Origin: an uncultured Porphyromonadaceae bacterium
GTDB lineage: Bacteria; Bacteroidota; Bacteroidia; Bacteroidales; Muribaculaceae
DNA length: 64,000 bases
NCBI GenBank assembly: GCA_900544305.1
Contig: UQUV01000001.1
Span: 62,001 to 126,000 of the forward strand
Direction of reading: 5' to 3'
Part shown: positions 61,528 through 64,000 of the stretch, one piece after another
How positions within the stretch are numbered: position 1 is the first letter of the stretch
How the letters are laid out: each line of letters opens with the position of its first letter
Made by a program: the position numbers and the translations under genes
The notes under the pieces: model-generated
What the model was told of the DNA's origin: nothing
The model's input: only the letters and a program-made list of their open reading frames with translations
Databases searched by the model: none

Positions 61528-63315
61528 ATGAAGAATATCCGCAATTTTTGTATTATAGCACATATTGACCACGGAAAGAGTACACTTGCCGACCGACTGT
61601 TGGAATATACAAACACAGTTTCCGGCAAAGATTTGCAGAATCAGGTGCTTGATGATATGGATTTGGAACGTGAGCGTGGCATTACAATCAAGAGCCATGC
61701 TATTCAGATGCAATATGAGCACAATGGTGAAACATATATATTAAATTTGATTGACACTCCGGGACACGTCGACTTTTCTTATGAAGTTTCCCGTTCCATT
61801 GCCGCTTGTGAGGGCGCACTTCTGATTGTAGATGCAACTCAGGGTATTCAGGCGCAGACTATCTCAAACCTGTATATGGCGATTGACAATGATTTGGAAA
61901 TTATTCCCGTTGTCAATAAAGTGGACTTGGAAAGTGCCAAGCCGGAGGAGGTAGAGGATCAGATTGTTGATTTGCTGGGATGCCGTCATGAGGATATTAT
62001 TCGTGCCAGTGGAAAAACCGGTATCGGTATTCCTGATGTGCTGAAAGCGATTGTGGAACGCGTACCGGCTCCGTCGGGTGATCCAGATGCGCCGCTTCAG
62101 GCTTTGATTTTTGACTCTGTGTTCAATCCGTTCCGTGGTATTATTGCTTATTTCAAGATTGTAAACGGCAGTATCAAGAAGGGCGACTTTGTAAAATTCG
62201 TCAATACTGAAAAGCAATATTATGCGGAAGAAATCGGTGTCCTGAAACTGAATATGCAGCCTGAGGCTGAATTGTCGACAGGTAATGTGGGTTATATCAT
62301 TTCCGGTATCAAGACTTCGAAGGAAGTGAAGGTGGGCGATACGATTACCCATGTGGCTAATCCTTGTGATGCGGCAATCGATGGTTTCCAGGAAGTGAAG
62401 CCGATGGTGTTTGCCGGTGTTTATCCGATAGAAACAGAGGATTTTGAAAATTTGCGGGCTTCGTTGGAAAAACTGCAACTTAATGATGCTTCTCTTACAT
62501 TCCAGCCGGAATCGTCGGCTGCGCTCGGATTCGGTTTCCGTTGCGGTTTCTTGGGACTGCTTCATATGGAAATTGTGCAGGAACGTCTGGGCCGTGAATT
62601 TGATATGGATGTCATTACAACAGTTCCTAATGTTTCTTATAAAGTATTCGACAAGAAAGGTAATGAGACAGAGGTGCACAATCCGTCAGGACTTCCGGAG
62701 CCGACATTGATTGAACATATCGAGGAGCCTTATATCCGTGCATCGATTATTTCTACAACTGATTTCATCGGCCCGATTATGACCTTGTGTTTGGGCAAGC
62801 GCGGTGAACTGGTGAAACAGGAATTTATTTCCGGTAATCGTGTAGAACTGATTTTCGATATGCCGTTGGGTGAAATCGTAATCGACTTTTACGACAAGCT
62901 CAAGAGTATTTCCAAAGGATATGCTTCATTTGATTATCATTTGCATGATTTCCGCGAGTCAAAACTCGTGAAACTCGATATTTTGTTGAACGGAGAATCG
63001 GTTGACGCGCTGAGCACGCTGACACATGTCGACAATTCCGTGACATTCGGACGCCGTATGTGTGAGAAACTGAAAGAACTGATACCGCGTCAGCAATTTG
63101 ATATAGCCATTCAGGCAGCTATCGGCGCAAAGATTATTGCTCGTGAAACTATCAAGGCCGTTCGTAAGGATGTGACGGCAAAATGTTACGGTGGTGATAT
63201 CAGCCGTAAGCGCAAACTTTTGGAAAAGCAGAAAAAGGGAAAGAAGCGCATGAAGCAAATTGGTTCGGTAGAGGTTCCGCAGAAGGCATTCCTTGCGGTG
63301 CTGAAACTTGACTAA
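61528..63315 (+). CDS. lepA: Elongation factor 4 (LepA)
   Basis: Ribosomal GTPase that back-translocates or remodels stalled ribosomes. The 595-residue protein (E. coli 599) has the G1 loop AHIDHGKST (11-19), RGITIKSHAI, DTPGHVD and NKVDLE (G4), then domains II to V and the characteristic C-terminal domain (LDILLNGESVDALS; CYGGDISRKRKLLEKQKKGKKRMK). The start at 61528 is preferred over a GTG 42 bases upstream, which lies within the leader hairpin. nhaA follows after 47 bases. Confidence 0.97.
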   Translation: MKNIRNFCIIAHIDHGKSTLADRLLEYTNTVSGKDLQNQVLDDMDLERERGITIKSHAIQMQYEHNGETYILNLIDTPGHVDFSYEVSRSIAACEGALLIVDATQGIQAQTISNLYMAIDNDLEIIPVVNKVDLESAKPEEVEDQIVDLLGCRHEDIIRASGKTGIGIPDVLKAIVERVPAPSGDPDAPLQALIFDSVFNPFRGIIAYFKIVNGSIKKGDFVKFVNTEKQYYAEEIGVLKLNMQPEAELSTGNVGYIISGIKTSKEVKVGDTITHVANPCDAAIDGFQEVKPMVFAGVYPIETEDFENLRASLEKLQLNDASLTFQPESSAALGFGFRCGFLGLLHMEIVQERLGREFDMDVITTVPNVSYKVFDKKGNETEVHNPSGLPEPTLIEHIEEPYIRASIISTTDFIGPIMTLCLGKRGELVKQEFISGNRVELIFDMPLGEIVIDFYDKLKSISKGYASFDYHLHDFRESKLVKLDILLNGESVDALSTLTHVDNSVTFGRRMCEKLKELIPRQQFDIAIQAAIGAKIIARETIKAVRKDVTAKCYGGDISRKRKLLEKQKKGKKRMKQIGSVEVPQKAFLAVLKLD

Positions 63316-63362
63316 TTTGTCGTAGGGGTATGGTTTTTAAGATTATTTTAGGTTAATTGTAT

Positions 63363-64000
63363 ATGGAAAGAAACATTTATTATTCGGCTAAAAAGATGAT
63401 AGTCAGCTATGCAAAGGCCGGTAATCCGTTGATTGTTGCAACGGTGTTGGCACTTGTTGTGGCTAATTTGCCGGTTGTTAGCGACTATTATTTTTGGTTG
63501 TGGAATCAGGAGTTGTCGTTGCAGATAGGTAATTTTAACCTGTTTAGCCATGGTGGGCATTCCATGACATTCATGCAGTTCATCAATGATGCGTTGATGG
63601 CTGTGTTCTTTTTTACGATAGGGTTGGAAATCAAGCGTGAGGTGCTTGTCGGCGAATTGTCGTCAATCAAGCAGGCTTTATTGCCTATCATCGCAGCTGT
63701 TGGTGGTATGGCTGTGCCGGTGTTGATATTTTTTGTACTGAGCAATGGTACGGAATACGTAAACGGCGCAGCAATTCCGATGGCAACTGATATCGCATTC
63801 TCGTTGGGAGTTTTGGCAATGCTGGGCAACCGTGTTCCCATTTCGTTGAAAATATTTTTGACTACCTTGGCTGTGGTTGATGATATTGGCGGTATTTTGG
63901 TGATTGCCACATGTTACTCAACTGGAATTGAATACGTTTATCTTTTGTATTCTCTTGTGGCTATCGGCCTGTTGCTGTTGGGTTCGGTGTTGAAAATACA
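63363..64000 (+). CDS. nhaA: Na+/H+ antiporter NhaA (3' end outside window)
   Basis: Inner-membrane sodium/proton antiporter for pH and salt control. About 212 codons are visible before the window ends. Family segments are clear: FFFTIGLEIKREVLVGEL, ATDIAFSLGVLAMLG and KIFLTTLAVVDDIGG. Asp143, Asp173 and Asp174 match the ion-binding aspartates 133, 163 and 164 of E. coli NhaA with a constant shift of 10. The ATG at 63363 lies 47 bases after lepA; no separate promoter is obvious. Confidence 0.95.
   Translation, partial: MERNIYYSAKKMIVSYAKAGNPLIVATVLALVVANLPVVSDYYFWLWNQELSLQIGNFNLFSHGGHSMTFMQFINDALMAVFFFTIGLEIKREVLVGELSSIKQALLPIIAAVGGMAVPVLIFFVLSNGTEYVNGAAIPMATDIAFSLGVLAMLGNRVPISLKIFLTTLAVVDDIGGILVIATCYSTGIEYVYLLYSLVAIGLLLLGSVLKI

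Noticed and set aside
1..64000. tRNA or rRNA genes, CRISPR arrays, prophage or insertion-sequence genes
   Set aside because: All gaps between genes were read. None has a tRNA T-arm pattern, regularly spaced short direct repeats or transposase sequence. Only the dispersed palindrome qualifies as a repeat.

Overview
The window is ordinary chromosomal DNA of a Bacteroidales bacterium (phylum Bacteroidota). Evidence: many Bacteroidota-type promoters (TTG, 19-20 bases, TAnnTTTG), very few Shine-Dalgarno sites, a HU-CCDC81/SPOR protein, an OstA-like protein, a BioG-BioC fusion, a PorT-type beta-barrel and one protein with a type IX secretion sorting tail. That tail argues against the genus Bacteroides itself and fits relatives such as Barnesiella-, Paludibacter- or Porphyromonas-like lineages, but the genus cannot be named from this. 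I see no rRNA, tRNA, CRISPR array, prophage or insertion sequence. About 53 protein genes cover over 90% of the window; the first (nuclease domain) and last (nhaA) are cut by the window edges.

Layout. 0-2.5 kb: end of a RecB-like nuclease, then rplY-pth-hslR. 2.7-8.8 kb: a His-rich small protein and a CzcBAC/CusBAC-type metal efflux operon. 8.8-12.4 kb: recJ-recQ on the minus strand. 12.7-17.1 kb: an MscS channel, a TPR protein, a HU-CCDC81/SPOR protein, and a hemerythrin/LuxR pair. 17.2-25.9 kb: a LysM protein with a PorT-like barrel, dnaG, a secreted phosphodiester glycosidase, and galE. 26-30.8 kb: a coiled-coil lipoprotein, a LolC/E-like permease, a Yip1-family protein, smpB and a methyltransferase. 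31.1-36.1 kb: the threonine operon (thrA, an ApgM-like probable homoserine kinase, thrC). 36.1-40.5 kb: an EamA exporter, fur, purA and a DUF1015 protein. 40.5-45.9 kb (minus): a five-gene unit ending metA, a U32 protease and YraN. 46-51.1 kb (minus): surA-like, ostA-like, mutL. 51.3-54.3 kb: a small conserved-looking protein, an ECF sigma factor and a phosphosugar mutase. 54.3-59.6 kb (minus): biotin operon bioA-bioF-bioG/C-bioD with a DEDD exonuclease and a small membrane protein at its tail. 59.7-64 kb: a lipoprotein, a PhnP-like hydrolase, lepA and nhaA.

The least explained structure is non-coding. A roughly 84-base imperfect palindrome recurs in five units at four intergenic sites (19.9, 30.8, 37.1 and 45.9 kb). 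It always has the same orientation and always lies just upstream of a minus-strand gene. Every site carries the promoter box TATCTTTG at its far end, and two sites add a correctly spaced TTG element, so the repeats look like mobile or amplified promoter-plus-leader modules. Other points of interest are a cluster of DnaA-box-like sites at 26.0-26.1 kb, an apparent leaderless promoter at 14.77 kb, a di-iron hemerythrin coupled to a LuxR regulator whose receiver lacks the phospho-aspartate, and a MetA carrying the residue (Glu111) associated with acetyl-CoA use.
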